Below are positions 49,074 through 57,894 of a stretch of 64,000 bases of DNA, in pieces; position 1 is the stretch's first letter; every line of letters starts with the position of its first letter. The position numbers were made by a program, and so were the translations under genes. Below the pieces are notes generated by a model. The model was not told the origin of the DNA, made no database searches, and was given only the letters and a program-made list of their open reading frames with translations. Source of the stretch: Phaeospirillum sp. GTDB lineage: Bacteria; Pseudomonadota; Alphaproteobacteria; Rhodospirillales; Magnetospirillaceae. The stretch is from assembly GCA_030651575.1 (NCBI GenBank), contig JAUSFB010000073.1, positions 124,001 to 188,000 on the forward strand, written 5' to 3'.

Positions 49074-49324
49074 ACCGCAAACGCTCGGTGATGATCGCCG
49101 GACACGCCACCAGCGTGACTTTGGAGGCCGCCTTCTGGGATGAACTCAAGGGCATCGCCGAGGCGCGAAGCACCTCGCTCAACCATCTGGTGACCGAGAT
49201 CGATTCCGGGCGCGCCGGCAACCTGTCCTCGGCGATCCGGGTTTTCGTGCTGGGTGAACTGAAGCGAAAAGCCGTCGGGGAGCCTGCCGTCAAAAAGCCG
49301 GACGACCCCACTCCGGTCAGCTGA
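49070..49324 (+). CDS. Ribbon-helix-helix domain protein
   Basis: An 84-residue protein. KRSVMIAGHATSVTLEAAFWDELKGIAEARSTSLNHLVTEID matches the RHH_4-type fold (strand, then two helices), a small DNA-binding dimer unit found beside many alphaproteobacterial genes. Its ATG overlaps the stop of the Pls-like gene by four bases, so it belongs to the same transcript and may regulate it. The target is unknown. Confidence 0.78.
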   Translation: MNRKRSVMIAGHATSVTLEAAFWDELKGIAEARSTSLNHLVTEIDSGRAGNLSSAIRVFVLGELKRKAVGEPAVKKPDDPTPVS

Positions 49325-49350
49325 GGAATGAAAATACACCCTCTCCCGCT

Positions 49351-49380
49351 TTGACAGCGACGGCGAAAGAACCCTATACT
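49351..49380 (+). promoter_or_regulatory. Near-consensus sigma-70 promoter
   Basis: TTGACA and TATACT are separated by 18 bases, one of the closest consensus matches in the window. It is about 50 bases upstream of the AGGAGG site and ATG of the FlaF-like gene. Confidence 0.65.
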
Positions 49381-49434
49381 CGTATGGTCTTTTGTGCGGC
49401 TTGATACCGTACAAATCCTGGATAGGAGGCAGTC

Positions 49435-49908
49435 ATGGCGACTCTATCCATTCCGGTAAGGTTGGCCCTGGCCGAACTCAGTGCCGCCGCTCTGATGGAA
49501 ACGGCCGCCGGTCTTGCCGCAGCGTCGGATCATCAAGCCTTCATCGCCGCGCTCGAAGACAATCACCAACTGTGGCGGACCCTGGTCGGGGTAGCGCACC
49601 AGCAGTCGTGGAGCGCCCCGGATGCCCATCAGGCCGAGTTCGTCATGACGGTATCGCGGAAATGCGGCCTCGGCGTCTGCGATAACCATGTGGAAGCACT
49701 GATCGGCATCAACCACCGGGTTTCCAGCCAACTGGCGGGCGGCGCCGACCTGGGTCGCATCGCCCACCGCGCCAATTCGACATGGCACGAGACCGGGCTG
49801 GCCGAAAGCGTCTCGTTCTCCCACTGGCTGATGGAGGAAATCCTGCGCAAGGCCCGCCACAACGCAGCCTTTCCACCCCCGGAAGCCCCGCTGGCGGCGG
49901 CGAGTTAA
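49435..49908 (+). CDS. FlaF-like protein
   Basis: A 157-residue soluble helical protein. The stretch ALEDNHQLWRTLVGVA and the later LIGINHRVSSQLAGG follow the spacing of the alphaproteobacterial flagellin-assembly regulator FlaF (N-x2-LW-x-L ... L-x-IN-x-V). Resemblance is by pattern only, and the C-terminal 45 residues are extra. No flagellar gene adjoins it. AGGAGG lies well placed before the ATG. It could be a FlaF relative recruited elsewhere, or a different helical protein. Confidence 0.6.
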   Translation: MATLSIPVRLALAELSAAALMETAAGLAAASDHQAFIAALEDNHQLWRTLVGVAHQQSWSAPDAHQAEFVMTVSRKCGLGVCDNHVEALIGINHRVSSQLAGGADLGRIAHRANSTWHETGLAESVSFSHWLMEEILRKARHNAAFPPPEAPLAAAS

Positions 49909-49975
49909 GGCTGTATCGACATTCAGGGAATCCGGCTGATTTCGGTCCAGGCCGTTTTTTAGACAGAGATTTCAG

Positions 49976-50050
49976 CCACAGGTGAACACAGATGGATTGA
50001 GAACATTTCCATCTGTGTCCCGCGCAGCGGGAATCTGTGTTTACCCGTGG
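49976..50050. repeat. Nested inverted repeat built on ACACAGAT
   Basis: The outer arms of 18 bases (49976-49993 and 50033-50050) match at 16 positions. An inner perfect 11-base inverted repeat (49986-49996 and 50008-50018, ACACAGATGGA) and a TCCCGC/GCGGGA hairpin lie inside. The octamer ACACAGAT occurs once forward and twice reversed. It fills the gap between the FlaF-like gene and the convergent chemoreceptor gene, so it may also end both transcripts. From memory, similar CCACAG-x-TGAACACAGAT repeats occur in many proteobacteria. Confidence 0.75.
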
Positions 50051-50087
50051 CCCATATTTCGTCCCGTCCGCCTGAATGTCGGTTGGC

Positions 50088-51785
50088 CTAGCTGTCGGCT
50101 CCCTTGTCGGCGCGAATCGAATCCATGAAGCTGTGAACCTCGCTTTCCAGACTTCCGGCCTCGTTGCTCAGGCGGCTGGCGATGTCGAGGACGGTGTCGG
50201 CGCTGCCGCCGGCCTCGGCGGTGGCGGCGGATAGCTGCCCCAGCACCGCCGTGACCTCCTGGGTTCCCGAAGCCGCTTCTTGAACATTCCGGGCGATTTC
50301 GGCGGTGGCGGCGCCTTGTTCCTCGACAGCGGCGGCGATGGCCCCGGCGATTTCGTTCAAAGTACCGATGGTGCCGCCGATGCCGCGAATGGCATTCACC
50401 GCTTCGCTGGTCCGCGCCTGCACCGCCCCCACCTGGGTGGAAATTTCATCGGTGGCGCGCGCCGTCTGGTTGGCCAGGGTCTTGACCTCGTTGGCGACCA
50501 CGGCGAAGCCCTTGCCGGCGTCGCCGGCCCGCGCCGCCTCGATGGTGGCGTTCAGGGCCAGCAGGTTGGTCTGTGACGCGATATCGTTGATCAGGGTCAC
50601 CACCTCGCCGATCCGGCCGGCCGCTTCGGCCAGACTGAGCACCAAGGCGTTGGTCCGCTCCGCCTCGGTCACCGCCTGACCCGAAATGGTCGATGAGCGG
50701 TGAACCTGCCGCGAGATTTCGTGGATGGAGGCGGAGAGCTGCTCGGCCGCGGTGGCGACCGTCGCCACATTGGCGGAAGCCTGTTCGGCGGTGGCGACCA
50801 CCCCCGCCGCCTGATTGCTGGCGCTTTGAACCGCGCCGGATACGACACGGGCGGCGCCTTCCATCTCGGCCACCGCATCGACCAGCACGTCGGACACCCG
50901 CTTGATACTGGCTTCCACATCGTCGGCCAGCTTCATCCGCGCGTCCCGCCGCTGTGCCGAAGCGACCTTATAGCCTTCCTGCTGTGCGGCGCGGACCGCC
51001 TCCAACTGAGAGGCCTCGTCCCGCAGGGTGGCGATGGCCAGGGTCAGAGTCCCGATCTCGTCGGCGCGCGGCGTCCGGTCCACATCGACGCTGAAATCCC
51101 GCAAGGCGAGGCGACGAGCCACATCCGACAAGCGGATGATCGGAGTGGCGATATCGCGGGCCAGCAACGCCGTCAACACCAGGGCCACCAGGATCACGGC
51201 GGCGGCGATCAGGGCGAAGCGCCATGCGGCGGCGCGAAAGGCGACGTCGACATCATCGATATAGATGCCGGTGCCGACGATCCAGCTCCACGGCTCATAG
51301 GCCGAGACCACCGACACCTTGGGGGCCGGAACATCCGAACCGGGGCGGGGGAATTTGTAAAAGGCGCTGCCGGTGCCGCCGACCTTGGCCCCGTCGATCA
51401 TGGTGCGGATATATTTGTGGCCGTCGGCATCGGCAACATCGAGGAAGCTTTTGCCTTCCCGATCCGGCCGCACCGGATGCATGACGTTGACGCCGTTCAG
51501 GTCGTAGACGAAAAAATATTCCGCCCCCTGATACCGCAGCGGACGCAGAGTCTCCAGCGCCTGGGCCTTGGCGGTGGGCTCGTCGAATTCGCCGGCCTTG
51601 GCGCGATCATGGAAGGATTTGATGGTGCCCCGCGCCACCTCGGACAACGCCTGCACCTTGGAGATACGATCATCCATCATGGACTGGCGCAACTGCCCCA
51701 ACGCCACCCAGGATAGAATAATGAAACCTGCCAGCGCCAATGCTGCGGTCGACAACAACTTGGTAAGAATCCCCGACTTCCCCAT
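50088..51785 (-). CDS. Methyl-accepting chemotaxis protein with Cache sensor
   Basis: A 565-residue membrane chemoreceptor. TM1 lies at about residues 9-30, then a periplasmic single-Cache domain with [15 protein letters not shown] and [23 protein letters not shown], and TM2 at about 190-210. A HAMP domain ([23 protein letters not shown]) follows, then the signalling coiled coil with the tip [24 protein letters not shown]. Ligands of this Cache class are often small organic acids; not determined here. It is monocistronic. Confidence 0.94.
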   Translation of the reverse strand: MGKSGILTKLLSTAALALAGFIILSWVALGQLRQSMMDDRISKVQALSEVARGTIKSFHDRAKAGEFDEPTAKAQALETLRPLRYQGAEYFFVYDLNGVNVMHPVRPDREGKSFLDVADADGHKYIRTMIDGAKVGGTGSAFYKFPRPGSDVPAPKVSVVSAYEPWSWIVGTGIYIDDVDVAFRAAAWRFALIAAAVILVALVLTALLARDIATPIIRLSDVARRLALRDFSVDVDRTPRADEIGTLTLAIATLRDEASQLEAVRAAQQEGYKVASAQRRDARMKLADDVEASIKRVSDVLVDAVAEMEGAARVVSGAVQSASNQAAGVVATAEQASANVATVATAAEQLSASIHEISRQVHRSSTISGQAVTEAERTNALVLSLAEAAGRIGEVVTLINDIASQTNLLALNATIEAARAGDAGKGFAVVANEVKTLANQTARATDEISTQVGAVQARTSEAVNAIRGIGGTIGTLNEIAGAIAAAVEEQGAATAEIARNVQEAASGTQEVTAVLGQLSAATAEAGGSADTVLDIASRLSNEAGSLESEVHSFMDSIRADKGADS

Positions 51786-51872
51786 GGTACGCTAACCCCC
51801 AAAGTAGCATCCAGGGGGGGAAGTCTATATCAGCGAGTCATGACTAGCCAGCAGCGATAATTTAAGACCGCC

Positions 51873-51890
51873 GGACCGGAAAGACGGTCC
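51873..51890 (-). terminator. Weak hairpin after the DAHP synthase gene
   Basis: GGACCG and CGGTCC pair around a six-base loop, directly after the stop at 51891 on the minus strand. The following bases are GGCGGTCTTAAATTAT, so the T tract is short and delayed. Plausible terminator. Confidence 0.4.
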
Positions 51891-53276
51891 CTACCGCCCC
51901 GCCGCCCGTGCCTTGGCCCGCGCCTGCACCCGTTCGTCCTTCAACTGTTCCGCAATCAGGAAAGCCAGTTCCAGGGCCTGGGTCGCATTCAGCCTGGGGT
52001 CGCAATGGGTATGATAACGGTCGCCCAGACGGGCCTCGGTAACGGAATTCATGCCGCCGACGCACTCGGTGACGTCCTGGCCGGTCATTTCGAAGTGAAC
52101 GCCGCCGGCATGGGAACCCTCGGCCTTGTGAACGGCGAAGAAGGCGCGAACCTCGGCCAGGATGCTGTCGAACAACCGGGTCTTGAAGCCGCTGGTCGCC
52201 TTGACCGTGTTGGCGTGCATGGGGTCGCACGACCACACCACCGAACGCCCCTCGCGCTGGACGGCGCGGATCAGGGCCGGCAGGGCCTTTTCGATCTTCT
52301 CGGCCCCCATGCGGGTGATGATGGTGATCCGGCCCGCCTCGTTGGTGGGGTTGAGCTGGTCGATCAGGCCCAACAGCTCGTCCGGGGACATGCCGGGGCC
52401 GGCCTTGAAGCCCAACGGATTGCGGACGCCGCGCAGAAACTCCACATGGCCGGCATCCAGCTGACGGGTGCGCTCGCCGATCCACAGCATATGAGCGGAG
52501 CAGTCGTACCACTCGCCGCTGGTGGAATCGATGCGGGTCAGCGCCTCCTCATAAGGCAGCAGCAGCGCCTCGTGCGAGGTGAAGAAATCGGTCTCGCGCA
52601 GCTGTGGCGTGGTCTCCGAGGTCAGGCCGCAGGCCTCCATGAAGGCCAGGGTCTCGTCCAGGCGGGCGCACAGATCCTGATAGCGGGCGCCCTGAAGGGT
52701 GCCGGCGACACAGCTGAGGGTCCACTGATGCACCTTGTGCAGGTCGGCATAACCGCCCTGGGCAAAGGCGCGCAGCAGATTAAGGGTCGCCGCCGACTGA
52801 TTATAGGACCGCACCATGCGGTCGGGATCGGGAATGCGCGATTCCGGCGTGAACTCGATGCCGTTGATGTTGTCGCCGCGATAGCTGGGCAGGGTCACGC
52901 CGTCGATGGTTTCGGTGTCGGCCGAGCGCGGCTTGGCGAACTGGCCGGCCATACGGCCGACCTTGACCACCGGCATGGCGGCGCCGTAGGTCAGCACCAC
53001 CGCCATCTGCAACAAGGCCCGGAAGGTGTCGCGGATATTATTGGCACGAAACTCGGCAAAGCTTTCGGCGCAGTCGCCGCCCTGGAGCAGGAACGCCTTG
53101 CCCTCGGCAACCTCGGCCAGCGACGCCCGCAGGCGACGCGCCTCGCCGGCAAACACCAGCGGGGGGAAGTTGCGCAGGGTCTCCTCGACCTCGGCCAGTT
53201 TGACCTGATCGGGGTAGGTTGGGACCTGATGGATGGGCTTCGCGCGCCAGCTGGCCGGCGACCAATTCTCAGACAT
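51891..53276 (-). CDS. 3-deoxy-D-arabino-heptulosonate 7-phosphate synthase, class II
   Basis: Condenses phosphoenolpyruvate with erythrose 4-phosphate, the entry to the shikimate pathway. The 461-residue protein is of the plant/mycobacterial type: [39 protein letters not shown], the metal-binding [11 protein letters not shown] and [21 protein letters not shown] 53276 ([10 protein letters not shown]) matches the family N terminus; a TTG eight codons upstream is less likely. It stands alone between a chemoreceptor and the acetyltransferase gene. Confidence 0.96.
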   Translation of the reverse strand: MSENWSPASWRAKPIHQVPTYPDQVKLAEVEETLRNFPPLVFAGEARRLRASLAEVAEGKAFLLQGGDCAESFAEFRANNIRDTFRALLQMAVVLTYGAAMPVVKVGRMAGQFAKPRSADTETIDGVTLPSYRGDNINGIEFTPESRIPDPDRMVRSYNQSAATLNLLRAFAQGGYADLHKVHQWTLSCVAGTLQGARYQDLCARLDETLAFMEACGLTSETTPQLRETDFFTSHEALLLPYEEALTRIDSTSGEWYDCSAHMLWIGERTRQLDAGHVEFLRGVRNPLGFKAGPGMSPDELLGLIDQLNPTNEAGRITIITRMGAEKIEKALPALIRAVQREGRSVVWSCDPMHANTVKATSGFKTRLFDSILAEVRAFFAVHKAEGSHAGGVHFEMTGQDVTECVGGMNSVTEARLGDRYHTHCDPRLNATQALELAFLIAEQLKDERVQARAKARAAGR

Positions 53277-53438
53277 TGACCTATACTCTCCTGGAAGCAA
53301 CGCTCTCCCGACGCTTCGCGCCTGCGAAACGGAAGGGCATTTCTATACGACTCCCCGCGACACATTTCCAGTCCGTCGGCGATTTTATGGAAGCAAACCC
53401 GTCGAAGACTTCAAATCGAGATCCTTCGAGACGCTTCG

Positions 53439-56093
53439 CTACTCCAGATTCAGCACGGCCTCGATGACGTCGGGATCGTCGGAGGGCTGGCGGACAAAGC
53501 CGTTCTTCAGGGCAAGCCGCAGCATGGCGGTGTTCTCCGTCATGAGCTGGGCATAGATCGCCTTGGTTCCTCGGGTCCGCTGATAGCGGATGATCTTTTC
53601 CATCAGCACGGTGCCGAGGCCGGTGCCCTTCATGTCGGAGCGGACCAGCGCCGCCAGTTCGGCCCGCTGATTGTCGGGATCGGTGACGGTGCGGATCACG
53701 CCCAGGGTCTCCGGCTGGCCGTCCTTGCCCAGGCGGCTGGCGATGAAGGCCATCTCGCGGTCGTAATCGATCTGGGTCAGACGCGCCATCTGATGATGAT
53801 GAATTTGCCGCACCTGACCAAAGAAACGCAGCCGCAGATCCTGGGGCGTCATGCGGGTCATCAGTTCGGCATGGGCGGGCAGATCCTCGGGACGGATGGG
53901 GCGCAAGACGACGGCCGAGCCGTCATGCAGGCTGGTCGTCTCTTCCAGCTGCGCGGGATAGGGCAAGATGGAGAAGTGGCGAAGATCGGTATTCTCCCAC
54001 GGCGCCACCCGCATCCTGACATCCAACGCCAGCACGCCGTCCTCGTCGGCGAAAAGCGGGTTGATGTCGCAGGCGATGATTTCCGGGTGATCGGCCAGCA
54101 TGGAAGACAGCCGCACCAGCACCTGGGCGATGGCATCGCGGTCGGCGGCGGGACGCGGTCCGCTGGCGTCGAGCAGGCGCGATACGCGGGTCCGCGCGAT
54201 CATGCCGCGCGCCAGCGGCAGGTTCAACGGCGGCAGGCCGACGGTGTGATCGCGGATCACCTCGACGGCGCGGCCGCCTTCACCGAAGACCAGCATGGGA
54301 CCGAACAGCGGATCGCAGGCGATGCCGGCCACCAGTTGGCGGGCATGGGGACGGAACGCCATGGTCTGAACGGTGAATCCTGCCACCTTGGCCTCGGGGC
54401 GGTTCTGCCTGACCCGGCGAAGGATGCCCTCGGCCGAGCTGCGGACCGCATCGGGATTCTCCAGATTGAGGGCGACGCCGCCGATATCCCATTTGCGGGC
54501 CACGTCGTCGGCGGCCAGGGTCAGGGCCACCGGATAGCCCAGGGCCTCGGCCGCCCGGACCGCCTCGTCGACGGTGCGGGCCAGGGTCGAGGGCTGGACC
54601 GGAATGCCGTAGGCGGTCAACATGGCCTTGGCGTCGGGCTCGCTCAACTGCCCACCGGGAGTAGCGAGGCCCCGACCGACGATCAGCCGGGCGGTGCCCT
54701 TGGCGGCGGTAAAGCCGCCCAGCTGCGATGGCGGCGTCTCCATCAGCATGTCCTGATTGCGCTGATAGTTGACCTGATGCCGGAAAGCGCGGACGGCGCG
54801 GCCGGGCGTGTCATAGGTGGGCAGACCGGCCTCGGCGAACAGCTTGCGGGCGGGGGCCACCACCTCCTCGCCGACCCAGGAGGTCAGCACCGCGCCGCCA
54901 TGGCGGCGTTGGGTGTCGATCACCGCCTGGGCGGCCTCGACCGCGTCGGACATGGCGTTGGGGGCGTGAATCACCAAGATGGCGTCCACCTCCTCGGCCT
55001 CGGTCAGAATGCGCTGGGCGTCGGCATAGCCCTTGCCGGTGGCGGAAAGGCCGAGATCCACCGGATTGTCGGCCACCCAGCCGCGCGGCATCAGGGCGGA
55101 GAGCTTGCGCAGCGTCTCGGCCGACAGCCCGGCGATCTGGCCGCCGCCGGGATCGCCCATTTCCTCCCTGGCCATCATGGCGGTGCCGCCGCCATTGGAA
55201 ATGATGGCCAACCGGTTGCCCTTCATAGGCTTGGCCCGCGCCAGGGTCTCGACCGCGCCGAACAGCTCGTTGATATCGTTCACCCGCAGCGCGCCGGCCC
55301 GGCGCACGGCGGCATTGAACGAATCCTCCGGTCGCGCCAGCGCCTCGGCCAGGAAGGGGCCGTGGGGACGATCCTCGGTCGGCAGGCTGCCGACCCGGAC
55401 CAGCAGAACCGGCTTGTTGCGGGCGGCGGCGCGGGCGGCGGCCATGAAATTGCGCCGGGCGCCGATGGATTCGATGTAAAGCAGGATGGCGCGGGTCTGG
55501 TCGTCATTGGCCAGGTAGTCCATCACATCGGCGAAGTCGATATCGTCGCCCTCGCCCAGGCTGACGAAGTGGGAAAAGCCGATGCCGCGCGGCCGCGCCC
55601 AGTCGAGCACGGCGCTGCACAGCGCGCCGGACTGCGAGACCAGCGCCACTTTGCCCGGTAGGGCCGAAATATGAGAAAAGCTGGCGTCCAGACCGATCCG
55701 GGGAACCATCACCCCCAGGCTGCCCATCCCCAGCAGCCGCAGGCCGTAACGGTGGGCGACGGCCAGCACGGCGGCCTTGTCCACATCGGCGGCGATGATC
55801 ACCGCCGCGCGGGTTCCCTTGCGGCCCAAGGCGTCCAGCAGCGCCGGGGCCATGGCGCCCGGCGTGCACAACACCGCCAGATCGGGAGACAGCGGCAGCG
55901 ACTCCACATCCGGGTAGGCCAGAACGCCGGCCACCGCCCGATGCTTGGGATGCACCGGCATGATCGGCCCCTTGAAGCCGCCGGCCAGCAGGTTGCGCAT
56001 CACCACCGCGCCGGCGGAACGCGGCCGGTCCGAAGCGCCGATCACCGCGACGGAAGAGGGCTCGAACAAGGAAGGCAGGTTGCGAATACTCAT
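53439..56093 (-). CDS. Pat-type protein: NDP-forming acyl-CoA synthetase fused to GNAT acetyltransferase
   Basis: An 884-residue fusion. Residues 1-450 are the CoA-binding and ligase domains (SVAVIGASDRPRSAGAVVMRNLL, KVALVSQSGALCSAVLDWA), then an ATP-grasp domain (about 480-700, LGYPVALTLAADDVARKWDIGGVALNL), and a C-terminal GNAT domain (about 715-880, ELAALVRSDMKGTGLGTVLMEKIIRY). Relatives such as Pat/PatZ acetylate lysines of acetyl-CoA synthetase and other proteins. ATG 56093 (MSIRNLPSLF) fits the family start; the upstream 52 codons look non-coding. Confidence 0.92.
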   Translation of the reverse strand: MSIRNLPSLFEPSSVAVIGASDRPRSAGAVVMRNLLAGGFKGPIMPVHPKHRAVAGVLAYPDVESLPLSPDLAVLCTPGAMAPALLDALGRKGTRAAVIIAADVDKAAVLAVAHRYGLRLLGMGSLGVMVPRIGLDASFSHISALPGKVALVSQSGALCSAVLDWARPRGIGFSHFVSLGEGDDIDFADVMDYLANDDQTRAILLYIESIGARRNFMAAARAAARNKPVLLVRVGSLPTEDRPHGPFLAEALARPEDSFNAAVRRAGALRVNDINELFGAVETLARAKPMKGNRLAIISNGGGTAMMAREEMGDPGGGQIAGLSAETLRKLSALMPRGWVADNPVDLGLSATGKGYADAQRILTEAEEVDAILVIHAPNAMSDAVEAAQAVIDTQRRHGGAVLTSWVGEEVVAPARKLFAEAGLPTYDTPGRAVRAFRHQVNYQRNQDMLMETPPSQLGGFTAAKGTARLIVGRGLATPGGQLSEPDAKAMLTAYGIPVQPSTLARTVDEAVRAAEALGYPVALTLAADDVARKWDIGGVALNLENPDAVRSSAEGILRRVRQNRPEAKVAGFTVQTMAFRPHARQLVAGIACDPLFGPMLVFGEGGRAVEVIRDHTVGLPPLNLPLARGMIARTRVSRLLDASGPRPAADRDAIAQVLVRLSSMLADHPEIIACDINPLFADEDGVLALDVRMRVAPWENTDLRHFSILPYPAQLEETTSLHDGSAVVLRPIRPEDLPAHAELMTRMTPQDLRLRFFGQVRQIHHHQMARLTQIDYDREMAFIASRLGKDGQPETLGVIRTVTDPDNQRAELAALVRSDMKGTGLGTVLMEKIIRYQRTRGTKAIYAQLMTENTAMLRLALKNGFVRQPSDDPDVIEAVLNLE

Positions 56094-56226
56094 GATGGTT
56101 CCGGTCTGGCCTTCGCGGAAAAAAATTGCAAGCGCGAAGTGCGGGCGGCGGGGCTTTATGTCCGCCGGCCCATGGTCTATGGTTCGGCGGGGTGTCTCCA
56201 AGTTAAAGATCGAAGGTGGTGTTTCA

Positions 56227-57105
56227 ATGCGCAGACTGTCCGTTCTCATCCTGGCATTGATTCTGAACGGGGCGATTGCGGCCCAGGCGGCCGATGACGC
56301 GCCGACGCAAGGTCAGAGTCTGTCACAGCCGCTGCCGCTCACCGGGGCCGCGCCGGCGCCGCCGACCGAGGAGACCCCCGGCTTCCAAGCGGTGCGCCCG
56401 GTAGACGCGCCCGTTCCCGCCGCCATGCCGCCGGTCCCGGCCACGCCGCCGCCCGCCATCCTCCAGGCCCCTCCCGCCGCCGCCGTCCAGCCTCCTCCTC
56501 CCGCACCAGCTCCGGCCGCACCAGCTCCGGCCGCGCCCGCTCCGGCCGCCGAACCGCCGGCTGCCGGCCTGATGGATGGCCTCGGTCTATCCCTGCCGGC
56601 CGCACTGGTCTCGGCGCTGATGCTGGTGCTGGGCGCCGCCATTGCCGGCGGCTGCGGCCTGCTGATGATCAATGTCACCCAGGGCCGCGACCTGATCCGG
56701 CGGCGTCGGGCGACCACCTCGACCCTGTTCCTGGAGCTGGAGTCGCGGCGGGTCGCGTTCGAAGCCGTGCCGGTGCCCCCCAATGCCGAAGCCGGCGTCT
56801 CCTTCGTATCGGCGGTGACGGCGCTGGCGCAACTGGATTACGGCTGGCGGGCGGTGCAGGGCTCGCTGCACCTGCTGCCGGAAAAGCTGGCCGGGCACCT
56901 TTCGGTACACTATGCCGCCGTGCATCATGTGGCCAATTTCGTCAAGGGCCAGTCCCTGGCCGCCGCCCTGCGCATGCTTCAGGCCAACCGCATCGGCGGC
57001 TATCCCTGCCCCGACCCCGCCGCCATGCGCGAAGCCCATGTGGAGCTGGCCGCCGCCTTCCGGGGCCTGGACAAGATCATCCAGGGCCTGAAATCGGCCG
57101 GCTGA
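56227..57105 (+). CDS. Secreted or membrane-anchored proline/alanine-rich protein of unknown function
   Basis: A 292-residue protein that I do not recognise. It has a signal peptide (cut near AQA-AD, residue 21). A 95-residue proline/alanine-rich linker follows, including a near-perfect APAPA repeat around residues 97-113. Next come a membrane helix (about 124-149, ALVSALMLVLGAAIAGGCGLLM) and a C-terminal helical domain of about 140 residues. The linker would let the membrane helix span periplasmic distance. AAGGTGG precedes the ATG. It is divergent from the Pat-type gene. Confidence 0.8.
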   Translation: MRRLSVLILALILNGAIAAQAADDAPTQGQSLSQPLPLTGAAPAPPTEETPGFQAVRPVDAPVPAAMPPVPATPPPAILQAPPAAAVQPPPPAPAPAAPAPAAPAPAAEPPAAGLMDGLGLSLPAALVSALMLVLGAAIAGGCGLLMINVTQGRDLIRRRRATTSTLFLELESRRVAFEAVPVPPNAEAGVSFVSAVTALAQLDYGWRAVQGSLHLLPEKLAGHLSVHYAAVHHVANFVKGQSLAAALRMLQANRIGGYPCPDPAAMREAHVELAAAFRGLDKIIQGLKSAG

Positions 57106-57121
57106 GGGCGATAAACCGTCC

Positions 57122-57787
57122 CTACTTCCCCATCAGCGCCAGCAGCGCCTTGATGGTATTTTCCGCACCGTCGGCGATCTGGGAAATGGTCGAATCCAGC
57201 ATGTAGCAGGGAGAGGTCACCAGCTTGTGCTTGTGATCCACCACTACTTGGCCATGACCGGCGACCTTGTGGCTGGCGCCCATGGCCTCGACCGCCTGGG
57301 CGGTGCCGGCATCGTCGCCGATGGTGAGGTCGACGCCGTCGCCCAGGACCTTGGCCATCAGGGCGGGAGCGATGCACAACGCTCCGATGGGCTTGCCCGC
57401 CGCCGCCATGGCCTTGACCGCCGCCTCGGTGGCGGGATCGACCGAGCAGTCGGGACCGTCGACCGCGAAGCTGCACAGATTCTTGGCCGCGCCAAAGCCG
57501 CCGGGAAACACCAGGGCGTCGAACTCGGCGGGCTTGAAGCCGGCCAGATCCTTGATCCGGCCGCGGGCGATGCGGGCCGATTCCACCAAGACGTTCCGGC
57601 TTTCGCCGGACGGCTCGCCGGTCAGGTGGTTGACCACATGCATCTGGGCGCGGTCGGGGGCAAAGCACTGCGCGCTGCCGCCCAGGCGGTCGATGGCCAG
57701 CAGGGTCAGCACGGCCTCGTGAATTTCCGCGCCGTCATAGACGCCACAGCCGGACAGAACTACGGCGAATCTCGGTTTGGCGGACAT
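57122..57787 (-). CDS. elbB: ElbB-type glyoxalase-like protein (DJ-1/PfpI family)
   Basis: A 221-residue cytoplasmic protein. FAVVLSGCGVYDGAEIHEAVL, FPGGFGAAKNLCSFAVDG and the nucleophile-elbow cysteine C138 in GALCIAPAL are the ElbB signature. ElbB (older name: enhancing lycopene biosynthesis protein 2) has weak glyoxalase activity; its physiological role is unclear. ATG 57787 has GGAG before it; another ATG seven codons upstream is weaker. Confidence 0.93.
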   Translation of the reverse strand: MSAKPRFAVVLSGCGVYDGAEIHEAVLTLLAIDRLGGSAQCFAPDRAQMHVVNHLTGEPSGESRNVLVESARIARGRIKDLAGFKPAEFDALVFPGGFGAAKNLCSFAVDGPDCSVDPATEAAVKAMAAAGKPIGALCIAPALMAKVLGDGVDLTIGDDAGTAQAVEAMGASHKVAGHGQVVVDHKHKLVTSPCYMLDSTISQIADGAENTIKALLALMGK

Positions 57788-57894
57788 GGGGGCTCCTCGT
57801 TCTCGCATGGGAAGGAATCAGAATACCGATTCCCATCGGCAACGACCATGCTCTATCGTTCGTGGCCCTGACCAATCTCGGAAGTCCCCCTCGC

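Noticed and set aside
53793-55661. A 622-codon plus-strand frame inside the Pat-type gene
   Set aside because: Antisense shadow; the minus-strand reading has clear CoA-ligase and GNAT motifs.
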